Shown: positions 6,950 through 15,230 of the stretch, one piece after another
Position numbering within the stretch: the stretch's first letter is position 1
How the letters are laid out: each line of letters opens with the position of its first letter
DNA from: an uncultured Leptotrichia sp.
GTDB lineage: Bacteria; Fusobacteriota; Fusobacteriia; Fusobacteriales; Leptotrichiaceae
Length of the DNA stretch: 24,750 nucleotides
Direction: 5' to 3'
Assembly: GCA_938017765.1 (NCBI GenBank)
Contig: CALIJH010000044.1
Span: 1 to 24,750 of the forward strand
Made by a program: the position numbers and the translations under genes
Notes under the pieces: generated by a model
What the model was told of the DNA's origin: nothing
Databases searched by the model: none
Seen by the model: the letters and a program-made list of their open reading frames with translations, nothing else

Positions 6950-8362
6950 ATGGAAGATAGAAAAAAGACTTATGTCGCCGATATTGAAAGAGGCGTCTAT
7001 GACATAAAAGATGAAATGCACCACAGATTTACGACAGGTAAAGGATTGACGGAAGAAATTGTAAAAAAGATTTCCGATAAAAAAAATGAACCTAAATGGA
7101 TGAGGGAGTTCAGACTGGAAGCACTAAAAGTGTTTAATTCAAAACCTATGCCCACATGGGGAGCAGATTTGTCGGACTTAAATATAAATGATATAGTTCA
7201 TTATCTTGAGCCTGATGCAAAAACAATGAGCGATAACTGGGACGATGTACCTGATTATATAAAGGCTACGTTTGACAGATTGGGAATACCTGAAGCTGAG
7301 AAACAGTCCCTTGCAGGAGTGGGAGCCCAGTATGACTCGGAAGTTGTCTATCACAGTATTCATCAGGAATTGAAAGAACAGGGAGTCGTATATACTGATA
7401 TAGAAACAGCACTTGTAGAACACGAGGACATACTGAAAGAGCATTTTATGAAATTAATTACCGTAAATGACCACAAATTTGCTGCATTGCATGGGGCAGT
7501 ATGGTCAGGAGGTTCGTTTATATATGTGCCTAAGGGTGTAAAAGTGAATATGCCGTTACAATCATATTTCAGATTGAATGCTGCTGAAGCAGGACAGTTT
7601 GAACACACTCTTATAATAGTGGAAGAAGGAGCGGATTTACACTATATAGAGGGTTGCTCGGCACCAAAGTACAAGAGAAATGCACTTCATGCGGGAGCAG
7701 TAGAATTGTTTGTAAAAAAAGGAGCAAGATTAAGATATTCGACAATAGAGAACTGGTCGAGAAATATGTATAATTTAAATACGAAAAGAGCTATTGTGGA
7801 TGAAAATGGAGTTATCGAATGGGTGTCAGGGTCATTTGGCTCAAGGGTGTCAATGCTTTATCCTATGAGTATACTGAGAGGAGAGCGTTCGAGATGTGAG
7901 TTTACAGGAGTTACATTTGCTTCTACGGGGCAGTATCTTGATACGGGATGTAAAGTTATACATGCCGCACCTTATACATCGTCTACAGTTCATTCAAAAT
8001 CAATTTCCAAAAACGGAGGAAATGCTTTTTATAGAGGTTTGTTAAGAGTAGCTCCTAATGCACATAACTGCAAATCGACAGTAGAATGTGAGTCATTAAT
8101 GCTGGATAACGAATCCCATTCGGATACCATACCTATTATAGAAATCAATAATGACAGTGTAGATATAGGACACGAAGCAAAAATAGGAAGAATAAGCGAT
8201 GAAGCCATATTTTATCTGATGTCCAGAGGAATAAGCAAAGATGAAGCCAAAGCGATGATAGTAAGAGGATTTGTAGAGCCTATTTCCAAAGAACTGCCTC
8301 TTGAATATGCAGTCGAACTGAATAAATTGATAGAGTTGGAGTTAGAAGGAACTATAGGATAA
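6950..8362 (+). CDS. sufB: Fe-S cluster scaffold protein SufB
   Basis: A 470-residue scaffold subunit, normal for SufB, on which sulfur and iron are assembled within the SufBCD complex. The N-terminal part (about 1-130) is the SufB-specific region; 'AVWSGGSFIYVPKGV' (183-197) opens the right-handed beta-helix core. Cys236 in 'HYIEGCSAP' and Cys380 in 'STVECESL' match the two cysteines that matter in Escherichia coli SufB (C254 and C405), and 'VDIGHEAKIG' carries the conserved acidic/His segment near the SufD interface. GAGGTG lies about 10 nt before the ATG. Downstream, sufD begins after 37 bp. Confidence 0.97.
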   Translation: MEDRKKTYVADIERGVYDIKDEMHHRFTTGKGLTEEIVKKISDKKNEPKWMREFRLEALKVFNSKPMPTWGADLSDLNINDIVHYLEPDAKTMSDNWDDVPDYIKATFDRLGIPEAEKQSLAGVGAQYDSEVVYHSIHQELKEQGVVYTDIETALVEHEDILKEHFMKLITVNDHKFAALHGAVWSGGSFIYVPKGVKVNMPLQSYFRLNAAEAGQFEHTLIIVEEGADLHYIEGCSAPKYKRNALHAGAVELFVKKGARLRYSTIENWSRNMYNLNTKRAIVDENGVIEWVSGSFGSRVSMLYPMSILRGERSRCEFTGVTFASTGQYLDTGCKVIHAAPYTSSTVHSKSISKNGGNAFYRGLLRVAPNAHNCKSTVECESLMLDNESHSDTIPIIEINNDSVDIGHEAKIGRISDEAIFYLMSRGISKDEAKAMIVRGFVEPISKELPLEYAVELNKLIELELEGTIG

Positions 8363-8399
8363 CAGTAAAAGAAAGAGAGATTTTAGGAGGGAAATATAA

Positions 8400-9527
8400 A
8401 TGCTAAATGAAGCGACTTTACAAAGTCTTGAAAATAGTAGCCATAGATTGGAGAGTTTTAAAAAATATTCTTCTCTTGATAAACCTGAATGGAAAAGGGT
8501 AGGATATAAATATGAGGAGCCTCAAAGTTTTAAAGCGTTCAATAATACTACTGTAAAAAATGAAAAACAGAACGGCATAATATTAAAAGATATAAAAGAT
8601 GCGGTAAATGAAAGAGAAAACTCAAAAAATGATAATGAATACGGTCTTGGAGAATTTTTTAATTCTCAGATTTCCGCATTTTACAATGAAGGAAAATATT
8701 TGAAAATAACTGAAAGAGCAGAAATTACAAAACCTGTGTATATAACATACAATACAAATAAAGATAACAATCTTCTGATTGACTATAATCTGATAGAAGT
8801 CGAAGATTTTGCAAAAGTTACTGTAATAATAACATATCATTCTGAAGATGAAGCAGAAGCTTATCATAACGGGATTATAAAAGTAATTGCCGGGAAAAAT
8901 TCGGAAGTAAAAATAATAAAAGTCCAGACACTGAATATGAACTCGTCAAATTTTGAATCATCAAAGATAGAAGCTTCGGGACAGGGAAAAGTAAGTTACT
9001 ATAGTGTGGAATTAGGGGCAAAAATAAACGGTATAAGCAATAAGTCATATATGGAAGAGGACGGAGCGGAAATATATATATGGCCTGCATATCTTGCGGA
9101 TAAGGACAGACAGCTGGATTTGGAATATTCCCTTGTTTTCAAAGGATTGAGAACAGTAGGAGAAATTCAGGCGAGAGGAGCTGTCAAAGATACTGCAAGA
9201 AAAGTATTTAGAGGAAATCTTTATTTCAGGCAGGGAGCAAGTAAATCCGAAGGAAGAGAAGGAGAATTTGCGATACTTCTTGATAAAGGGGTGGATGCCC
9301 ATTCGATACCTACTCTTTTCTGCGATGAAGACGATGTCATAGGGGAACATTCGGCTTCGGTAGGTAAAGTGGATGAAGCAAAATTGTTTTATCTGATGAG
9401 CAGAGGACTTTCAGAAAGCAGGGCAAAAAAGCTGATTGTTGAGTCATCATTTAGACCTATACTTGATAATATTGATGATGAAATGATAAAAGAAAATCTG
9501 CTTGATGAACTGGAAAGAAGAATATAA
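8400..9527 (+). CDS. sufD: Fe-S cluster assembly protein SufD
   Basis: A 375-residue SufB paralogue that completes the SufBCD scaffold. It is shorter than the approximately 420-440 residues usual for SufD, the difference lying in the N-terminal helical part. The beta-helix core ends in 'VDAHSIPTLFCDEDDVIGEHSASVG' style sequence, in which His317 matches the conserved SufD histidine (E. coli H360), although the usual His-Gly-Ala-Thr context reads His-Ser-Ala-Ser here. The closing helices with 'LFYLMSRGLSESRAKKLIV' match the SufB/D family. AGGAGG precedes the ATG. A 111-bp gap separates it from sufS. Confidence 0.92.
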   Translation: MLNEATLQSLENSSHRLESFKKYSSLDKPEWKRVGYKYEEPQSFKAFNNTTVKNEKQNGIILKDIKDAVNERENSKNDNEYGLGEFFNSQISAFYNEGKYLKITERAEITKPVYITYNTNKDNNLLIDYNLIEVEDFAKVTVIITYHSEDEAEAYHNGIIKVIAGKNSEVKIIKVQTLNMNSSNFESSKIEASGQGKVSYYSVELGAKINGISNKSYMEEDGAEIYIWPAYLADKDRQLDLEYSLVFKGLRTVGEIQARGAVKDTARKVFRGNLYFRQGASKSEGREGEFAILLDKGVDAHSIPTLFCDEDDVIGEHSASVGKVDEAKLFYLMSRGLSESRAKKLIVESSFRPILDNIDDEMIKENLLDELERRI

Positions 9528-9638
9528 AAGTTTAAATAATATTTTTCGGAAAAGATAAAGAAATATAATTGCAATGAGATATAGTTAAAGTAATTATAAA
9601 CTCTGTATATTTTCCCGAATTTAGAAAAGGAGATTATT

Positions 9639-10838
9639 ATGAATTATAGAAAAGAGTTTCCTATATTTCAGAATATTGAAAATCATTATTTAGATACGGC
9701 GGCTACTTCCCAGAAACCTAAAAGGGTATTGGACAGGATAACCGAATATTATGAAAAGTATAACGGGAATCCCGGCAGAGGTTCCCATACTTTGTCTATA
9801 GGAGCCTCAGAACTTTTAAATGATGCAAGAGAAACGGTAAAAAAATTCATAAATGCTGAAAAAACTGAAGAAATTATTTTTACTAAGAGTACGACAGAAT
9901 CCATTAATTTAATAGCATATTCTTATGGAATGGAATTTATAAATGAAGGTGATGAAATTGTACTCGGAATATCCAATCATCATGCGAATATAGTTCCATG
10001 GCAGTTTGTCGCTAAAAAGAAAAAAGCGAAAATAAAATATGTAGATTTGGACGATTACGGTCAGTTTGATTTAAACGATTTGAAATATAAATTGTCAGAT
10101 AGGACTAAAATTGTTTCGGTTTCAGGGGTAGTCAATGTAACCGGAGTTATTCAACCTGTAAAGGAAATAATAGAAGCTGCTCATAGGAGAAACATTCCCG
10201 TCCTAATAGATGCAGCCCAGTCAATACTTCATTTTAGACATGATGTTCAGGAATGGGATGCCGATTTTCTTGTGTTTTCAGGACATAAACTTTTTGCACC
10301 TATGGGAATAGGAGTTATGTACGGGAAAAAAGATATCCTTGATAAAATGCCTCCTTTTTTATATGGTGGAGATATGATAGAGTTTGTAACTGAACAGGAT
10401 TCCACTTTTGCTCCTCTGCCTAATAAATTTGAAGGAGGAACTCAGAATGTCGAAGGAGCTGTGGCATTAAAGGAAGCAATAAATTTTATAGAAGAAATCG
10501 GATATGAAAAAATAGACAGGATAGAAAAAGATTTGGTTATGAAAGCTCTTTTTGAAATAAAAAGGCTTGGTTTTGTAGAAACTTACTGTACTGAAAATGT
10601 TGAAAAAACAGGGATTATAGCCTTTAATGTAAAAGGTGTGCATTCTCATGATGTTGCATTTATACTTGATTCTTACCACGTTGCGGTAAGGTCAGGTCAT
10701 CATTGTGCACAACCATTGATGAATTATATGGATATTCAATCGTGCTGTCGTGTGAGTTTCAGCATATACAACGATGATGAAGATATAGCCAAACTTATAG
10801 AGGGATTGAAAAAAATAAAGGAAGTGTTTGGAATATGA
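9639..10838 (+). CDS. sufS: Cysteine desulfurase SufS
   Basis: A PLP-dependent class V aminotransferase-fold enzyme of 399 residues that takes sulfur from L-cysteine, releasing alanine, and passes the persulfide to SufU. The Schiff-base lysine is Lys217 in 'SGHKLFAP'. The active-site cysteine is Cys356 in 'RSGHHCAQP', the type II (SufS) form with a short loop, as opposed to IscS/NifS. Asp191, Gln194 and 'FEGGTQN' (265-271) fit cofactor and substrate binding. AAAAGGAG precedes the ATG. The stop codon overlaps the start of sufU by 4 bp, which implies coupled synthesis of donor and acceptor. Confidence 0.96.
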   Translation: MNYRKEFPIFQNIENHYLDTAATSQKPKRVLDRITEYYEKYNGNPGRGSHTLSIGASELLNDARETVKKFINAEKTEEIIFTKSTTESINLIAYSYGMEFINEGDEIVLGISNHHANIVPWQFVAKKKKAKIKYVDLDDYGQFDLNDLKYKLSDRTKIVSVSGVVNVTGVIQPVKEIIEAAHRRNIPVLIDAAQSILHFRHDVQEWDADFLVFSGHKLFAPMGIGVMYGKKDILDKMPPFLYGGDMIEFVTEQDSTFAPLPNKFEGGTQNVEGAVALKEAINFIEEIGYEKIDRIEKDLVMKALFEIKRLGFVETYCTENVEKTGIIAFNVKGVHSHDVAFILDSYHVAVRSGHHCAQPLMNYMDIQSCCRVSFSIYNDDEDIAKLIEGLKKIKEVFGI

Positions 10839-11269
10839 ATTTTGAAAAAATCTATCAGCAGACGATACTGGAATACAGCAACAGGAAAGACCTGAAAAAA
10901 GAAATTGACAATCCGACATATGTTGAAAGGGGTCATAATCCCAACTGTGGAGACGATTTGACATTAGAAGTAAAACTGAATGGCGATATTATAGAAGATG
11001 CTGCTTTTTTAGGAAGCGGATGTGCAATCTCTACTGCTTCGACTGCTATGCTCATTGAACTCATAAAAGGGAAAACTATGAGTGAAGCTGAAGATAAGGT
11101 GAATTTATTTTTCAAAATGATGAAACAGCAGGAAAAATTGACGTCGGATGAGCAGAAAAAGTTAGGAGATGCTGTGTTAATGGAATATGTGGCAAATATG
11201 CCTGCAAGGATAAAATGTGCGACTTTGAGCTGGCATTCCTTAAAAGTGATTTCAGATAAGAATAAATAA
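10835..11269 (+). CDS. sufU: Zinc-dependent sulfurtransferase SufU
   Basis: A 144-residue SufU-type IscU homologue that accepts the persulfide from SufS and carries it to SufBCD. Cys38, Asp40, Cys63 and Cys128 (in 'NPNCGDD', 'GSGCAIS' and 'IKCATLSWH') match the zinc ligands of Bacillus subtilis SufU (C41, D43, C66, C128). The insertion between about residues 78 and 112 that separates SufU from IscU is present. It overlaps sufS (ATGA) and is the last recognised suf gene; no sufA, sufE or regulator is present in the window. Confidence 0.95.
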   Translation: MNFEKIYQQTILEYSNRKDLKKEIDNPTYVERGHNPNCGDDLTLEVKLNGDIIEDAAFLGSGCAISTASTAMLIELIKGKTMSEAEDKVNLFFKMMKQQEKLTSDEQKKLGDAVLMEYVANMPARIKCATLSWHSLKVISDKNK

Positions 11270-11366
11270 AATTAATAAAAAAATGTAACAAATACAGCTT
11301 CTTCAGTCGACAGAGACTTTATGAGCATACTAAAATGATAGTTATCTCTTTGGTCGGAGTAAGTCT

Positions 11367-11456
11367 GAAATAGCCATAGTATTAACAATGGTTGATAAGG
11401 AAATGAAAAATTTTGACGAAGCGGTATTTAAAGGAGAAAGAATAGTAGAGGCCTAA
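11367..11456 (+). pseudogene. Possible gene remnant downstream of sufU
   Basis: The frame from 11367 to the TAA at 11454-11456 encodes about 29 residues with protein-like composition (ending Gly-Glu-Arg-Ile-Val-Glu-Ala), but has no ribosome site. Shorter coding-like stretches occur just upstream in the other two frames (ending at 11338 and about 11373), as expected for a frameshifted relic. A terminator-like hairpin follows 20 bp after the stop. I do not recognise the family, and chance is a real alternative. Confidence 0.25.
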
Positions 11457-11476
11457 AAAAATTCGTAAATGAAATT

Positions 11477-11534
11477 AAAAGGAAGAATTATCTGTTATCA
11501 ATAAATATTGACGGCAGTATATTTCTTCTTTTTT
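11477..11534 (+). terminator. Imperfect rho-independent terminator closing the suf transcript
   Basis: AAAAGGAAGAATTATCTG (11477-11494) pairs imperfectly with CAGTATATTTCTTCTTTT (11515-11532), with an inner stem TCAAT/ATTGA at the tip, and runs into six T (11529-11534). The long stem has bulges, so strength is uncertain. Confidence 0.5.
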
Positions 11535-11712
11535 ATTAAATAAAAAGAGGAATGAAATTATCTCGGGAAAATTAATTATAAATACAGTAAAATCTATATT
11601 AACTGTATGGTTTAAGCTGTTTAACAGTCAGATTACGAACTTATATATAAAAGATTTTGAAAATAGAGGAAGTTGTTTAAATATAAAAATCTACCAAAGA
11701 ATATAAAAAATA

Positions 11713-11721
11713 TGCTATAAT
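11713..11721 (+). promoter_or_regulatory. Extended -10 promoter element of uppP
   Basis: ATGCTATAAT contains TGCTATAAT, an extended -10 element (TATAAT at 11716-11721). No good -35 lies 17 bp upstream, which extended -10 promoters tolerate. The start of uppP is 37 bp downstream. Confidence 0.5.
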
Positions 11722-11757
11722 ATTTAAGAATATATTAACTGAAAAGGAGAAAAATCA

Positions 11758-12582
11758 ATGATTTTTGATATTTTGAAAGTAATAATACTCAGTCTGGTAG
11801 AGGGACTGACTGAATTTATACCTGTCAGCAGTACAGGACATATGATAATTGTAGATAAATTTTTAAAATTATCTGATAATCAGTCTTTTGTAAATGCCTT
11901 TGAGATAATAATACAATTAGGAGCAATATTAGCTGTAGTTGTATATTTTTGGCATAAACTATGGCCTTTTTCAAAAGGATTGACAAAAGCCCAAAGTAGA
12001 GGAATAATATTAAAATGGATAAAAATTATAATTGCAGTGCTGCCCGCTGTAGTGCTGGGATTATTATTTGATGATATAATAGACAAATATCTTTTTAATG
12101 TAACGGTAGTAGCGAGTATGCTTGTTTTTTATGGAATAGTATTAATATGGGTAGAAAATGGAAAAAGAGGAAATGGGGGGATTTCAACTGTAAAAGATAT
12201 TCCTATTTCCAAATTGATAGGTATAGGTCTTTTTCAGTGTCTTGCAATGATACCGGGGACATCAAGGTCAGCAGTAACAATTATCGGGGGAGTATTGTTA
12301 GGATTAAACAGAGTTCTTGCAACGGAGTTTTCTTTTTTTCTGGCTGTCCCGACAATGCTGGGAGCGACTTTACTCAAGATAGTAAAAATGGGAGCAAAGC
12401 TGACAGGTTATGAATGGATGCTGATAGCTTTGGGATTTGTCTTATCCTTTATATTCGCATATATAGTAATAAAAGTATTTATGAACTATATTAAAAAACA
12501 TAATTTTAAAATATTCGGATATTACAGGATTGTTTTAGGAATTGCGGTTTTTATTCTATATTTTACGGGAGTTATGAAATAA
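11758..12582 (+). CDS. uppP: Undecaprenyl-diphosphatase (UppP/BacA)
   Basis: An integral membrane enzyme of 274 residues that converts undecaprenyl diphosphate to undecaprenyl phosphate and so recycles the lipid carrier for peptidoglycan and other polymers; overproduction gives bacitracin resistance in known cases. The two family motifs are present: 'EGLTEFIPVSSTGH' (15-28) and 'PGTSRSA' (166-172). About eight hydrophobic segments cover most of the chain. AAAAGGAG precedes the ATG. The next gene starts 3 bp after its stop, so the two are probably co-transcribed, although no functional link is obvious. Confidence 0.95.
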   Translation: MIFDILKVIILSLVEGLTEFIPVSSTGHMIIVDKFLKLSDNQSFVNAFEIIIQLGAILAVVVYFWHKLWPFSKGLTKAQSRGIILKWIKIIIAVLPAVVLGLLFDDIIDKYLFNVTVVASMLVFYGIVLIWVENGKRGNGGISTVKDIPISKLIGIGLFQCLAMIPGTSRSAVTIIGGVLLGLNRVLATEFSFFLAVPTMLGATLLKIVKMGAKLTGYEWMLIALGFVLSFIFAYIVIKVFMNYIKKHNFKIFGYYRIVLGIAVFILYFTGVMK

Positions 12583-12585
12583 TAA

Positions 12586-14106
12586 ATGATATTTTGCAAT
12601 ATAGAAATCAATAAAAATAAACTGGAAGAATTTGTCAGAATTCTCTTGCCTGAACATTATTATATTCTTGATAAAAATTCAAAAGAACATATTTTTATAA
12701 ATATTACTGAGAAAAATAATATTATTGAAATAGAGACAGTTCTAAAAAAAGAAACTGAAAATATTGAAAATAATGATATATCGATGAAAAAAAACGGAAA
12801 TATTATAAAAAAAATAAATTTTCAATATGAAAAGATAGGATACGGCTATATTGACCAGAAAGAAGTAATGGCAAAAACTTCTCTACTTAAATTTTTTGGG
12901 AAAGAAAAAGACTATAAATGGGGTACACTGATAGGTGTCAGACCTACGAAGATAGTCGGAAGATTTCTAAATATGGGATTGTCTTATGAAAAAATAAAAG
13001 AAATTCTGAAAAATATATATATGGTAAGTGATGAAAAAATAGACCTGCTTTTAAATATAGCAAAAAGACAGGCACCGTATCTTGATAGAGAAACAATCGG
13101 GATATATATAGGAATTGCCTATTGTCCGACAAAATGTACTTACTGTTCTTTTCCCGCATATTTGCTGAAAGGAAAATACGCCGAACGGTATGATGAATAT
13201 TTTGAGTCAATATTAAAAGAAATAACAGAAATAGGAACTTTAACTAAAGAATTAAACTTGAAAATTAGTACAATATATATAGGAGGAGGAACTCCGTCTA
13301 TTCTGTCAGCCAAAGAAATAGAAAAAATGCTGAATACAATAAAAGAGAGCTGTAATCTGGACAATCTGAAAGAATTTACATTTGAGGCGGGAAGAATAGA
13401 TACATTAAACAGGAAAAAGCTGGAAGTGATAAAAAATTCGGGAGTAAATAAAATAAGTATAAATCCTCAGTCATTTAATGAGAGAACTCTAAAACTTGTA
13501 AACAGGTATCATAATAAAAATCAGTTTGACAGTGTTTACAATATTGCCAAAGAGCTTGAACTGGAAATAAATATGGATCTGATTTTAGGACTTCCCGGAG
13601 AGACTACGGAGGATATACTATTCTCGCTCGAAGAAATTGGAAAATATAATCCTGAAAATTTAACAATACATAATTTGGCAATAAAAAATGCAAGTGAATT
13701 AAATAAAAAAAATTATAGACATGAAGGCAACCTTGATTATGAAAAAATATTTGAAAAAATAAATGAAGTGACTGAAAAAAAAGGACTTTATCCTTATTAT
13801 ATGTACAGACAGAAAAACAGTTTTCAATGGGGAGAAAATTTAGGATATTCTCTGGGCGGAAGCGAATCGGTATACAATATTGAGATGATAGAAGAAAATA
13901 AAGTAATAATAGGTATCGGAGCAGGAGCGATAACAAAATTAATATGGAAAGACAGCAAAAAAAATAGGGATAATATAAAAAGACTTGTCAACCCTAAAGA
14001 TCCTCTGGTCTGGATAAATGAGCTGGATGAAAGGCTAAAAAATAAAAAGGAAGAAATTAGAAAATTATACCGAAAAAAGAATATGGAACAGGATAAAAGT
14101 CAGTAA
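12586..14106 (+). CDS. hemZ: HemZ-like radical SAM protein (coproporphyrinogen dehydrogenase family)
   Basis: A 506-residue radical SAM enzyme, near the length of Bacillus HemZ. Residues 1-170 form the HemZ-type N-terminal extension ('KWGTLIGVRPTKIV', 111-124). The [4Fe-4S] cluster motif CxxxCxxC is Cys180, Cys184, Cys187, and GGGTPS (233-238) is the SAM-binding glycine motif. The C-terminal part with 'YMYRQKNSFQWGENLGYS' style sequence and 'IIGIGAGAITK' is characteristic of HemZ rather than of HemN or HemW. Family members are annotated as oxygen-independent coproporphyrinogen III dehydrogenases, but no other heme gene is nearby and heme synthesis by this organism is doubtful, so the true substrate is open. 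It lies 3 bp after uppP with no clear ribosome site of its own. Confidence 0.85.
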   Translation: MIFCNIEINKNKLEEFVRILLPEHYYILDKNSKEHIFINITEKNNIIEIETVLKKETENIENNDISMKKNGNIIKKINFQYEKIGYGYIDQKEVMAKTSLLKFFGKEKDYKWGTLIGVRPTKIVGRFLNMGLSYEKIKEILKNIYMVSDEKIDLLLNIAKRQAPYLDRETIGIYIGIAYCPTKCTYCSFPAYLLKGKYAERYDEYFESILKEITEIGTLTKELNLKISTIYIGGGTPSILSAKEIEKMLNTIKESCNLDNLKEFTFEAGRIDTLNRKKLEVIKNSGVNKISINPQSFNERTLKLVNRYHNKNQFDSVYNIAKELELEINMDLILGLPGETTEDILFSLEEIGKYNPENLTIHNLAIKNASELNKKNYRHEGNLDYEKIFEKINEVTEKKGLYPYYMYRQKNSFQWGENLGYSLGGSESVYNIEMIEENKVIIGIGAGAITKLIWKDSKKNRDNIKRLVNPKDPLVWINELDERLKNKKEEIRKLYRKKNMEQDKSQ

Positions 14107-14192
14107 AATTCTGCTATAAAATATATTTAAGTATAACTATATTAAAGAATACAATGGTTTAACACATTGAATTGTAAAAACGGGGGATTAAT

Positions 14193-14777
14193 ATGAAAAT
14201 AAAAAACATAATAATTTTTGTAATACTTTTGATTTTGGGAAATTTTTTAAGGTTAGTTATAGAGGATAAAAATATTCCTAATATTGAAATTAATGAGGAA
14301 ATAACATATCAGAAAGACGAAGCAAAAAAAGAAAATGATTTGTCGGATACAAAAGAAAAATACGATGTAAATAATGTCAGTTATGACGAACTCCTGAAAC
14401 TGGGTTTTTCCAAGTCAAAGGCTGAAAAGCTTGTAGAATTTCGAGATGAAATCGGGATTATTTCCGATATAAATGATTTGAAAAATATTTCACGGTTTGG
14501 TGAAACAGGAATAGAACTGGCTAAAAAATATCTTTTTGTAGACAATGAAAAAATAAAAAATCCTGAAGATAATTATAACGGAAGAAATTATACTGTTTTC
14601 AATATAAATGAACTCGATGAGGAAAAGCTGAAAATGATAGGATTTACAAAAAAAGAGATAAATAAACTGTTGCCTGAAATAAAAAATGGAAATATTCATT
14701 CAAACCTTGATTTGGAAAAAATAATAGGAAATGAAAAATATGAAAAAGTAGAGAAAAGAATAAAATTTAGTGAATAA
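14193..14777 (+). CDS. Membrane-anchored ComEA-like helix-hairpin-helix protein
   Basis: A 194-residue protein with an uncleaved-looking N-terminal membrane segment (about 5-22), an acidic/Lys linker (25-56), a ComEA-type helix-hairpin-helix domain (about 58-116, 'DVNNVSYDELLKLGFSKSKA') and a second, weaker repeat of the same fold (about 134-180, 'FNINELDEEKLKMIGFTKKE'). ComEA proteins bind incoming double-stranded DNA at the cell surface during transformation. The second unit lacks the clean glycine-rich hairpin, and no comEC or other competence gene is next to it, so a role in DNA uptake is possible but not shown. GGGGGA lies about 7 nt before the ATG. Confidence 0.7.
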   Translation: MKIKNIIIFVILLILGNFLRLVIEDKNIPNIEINEEITYQKDEAKKENDLSDTKEKYDVNNVSYDELLKLGFSKSKAEKLVEFRDEIGIISDINDLKNISRFGETGIELAKKYLFVDNEKIKNPEDNYNGRNYTVFNINELDEEKLKMIGFTKKEINKLLPEIKNGNIHSNLDLEKIIGNEKYEKVEKRIKFSE

Positions 14778-14867
14778 GTTGCTGAAATTTTGTATAGTTT
14801 AAATACAGTCTAAAAATACTGAAAATATTGGTTTTTAAAAAAATAATCGAAAAATAAAAAATAATGG

Positions 14868-14896
14868 TTGACATATTTAGCGAAATCTATTAAAAT
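14868..14896 (+). promoter_or_regulatory. Promoter of tRNA-Leu
   Basis: A perfect -35 box TTGACA (14868-14873), a 17-bp spacer and a -10 box TAAAAT (14891-14896), 18 bp before the tRNA. Its upstream 15 bp match those of the other tRNA promoter in this window. Confidence 0.85.
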
Positions 14897-14914
14897 AGTA
14901 CAGTAAGTGATTAA

Positions 14915-15001
14915 GCCCGAGTGGTGAAATTGGTAGACGCAACGGACTCAAAATCCGTCGATAGCAATATCGTGCCGGTTCGACTCCGGCCTCGGGCACC
15001 A
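14915..15001 (+). tRNA. tRNA-Leu (anticodon CAA)
   Basis: An 87-nt class II tRNA with encoded CCA. Acceptor GCCCGAG (14915-14921) pairs with CTCGGGC (14991-14997). The anticodon stem ACGGA/TCCGT encloses CTCAAAA, giving anticodon CAA for UUG codons. The long variable arm (GATAGCAATATC) is typical of tRNA-Leu. It is a single-gene transcription unit with its own promoter and terminator. Confidence 0.95.
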
Positions 15002-15040
15002 TAAATTAGGACATAGTTACCATAATTAGATAATTATTTT

Positions 15041-15071
15041 AAGAGATAATCTTTAGATTATCTCTTTTTTT
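15041..15071 (+). terminator. Rho-independent terminator after tRNA-Leu
   Basis: A perfect 11-bp stem AAGAGATAATC (15041-15051) with GATTATCTCTT (15056-15066) around the loop TTTA, followed by T to 15071. Confidence 0.93.
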
Positions 15072-15130
15072 ATACAAATCAATGTGTTAGCAAATTGTGA
15101 AAAAAGGCAAAATATTTTTATTATCTGCTA

Positions 15131-15158
15131 TTGACTTTTTAAAAAATTGGGGTATAAC
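15131..15158 (+). promoter_or_regulatory. Promoter of the ula operon
   Basis: A -35 box TTGACT (15131-15136), a 16-bp spacer and a -10 box TATAAC (15153-15158). The start point would fall near 15165, inside the first palindrome, with a leader of about 65 nt before ulaG. Confidence 0.7.
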
Positions 15159-15159
15159 A

Positions 15160-15212
15160 TTGTTAACAAATAACGAACAAAAAAAATAGATTACTAACAA
15201 AACTGTTAATAA
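15160..15212 (+). promoter_or_regulatory. Two palindromes over the ula start site, candidate operators
   Basis: A perfect 10-bp palindrome TTGTTAACAA (15160-15169) overlaps the expected transcription start. A second inverted repeat, TTACTAACA (15191-15199) with TGTTAATAA (15204-15212), matches at 8 of 9 positions. Both share a TGTTA/TAACA core. Their position fits a repressor that blocks initiation and early elongation; the protein that binds is unknown, and the XRE regulator at the end of the operon is the nearest candidate. Confidence 0.5.
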
Positions 15213-15230
15213 ATTTTTTAGGAGGAAAAA

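Larger units (their letters stand above)
11270..11757. other. Intergenic region between suf operon and uppP
   Basis: This 488-bp gap holds the possible remnant (11290-11456), an imperfect terminator (11477-11534) and the uppP extended -10 element. The stretch 11540-11700 is AT-rich without recognisable features. Confidence 0.55.
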
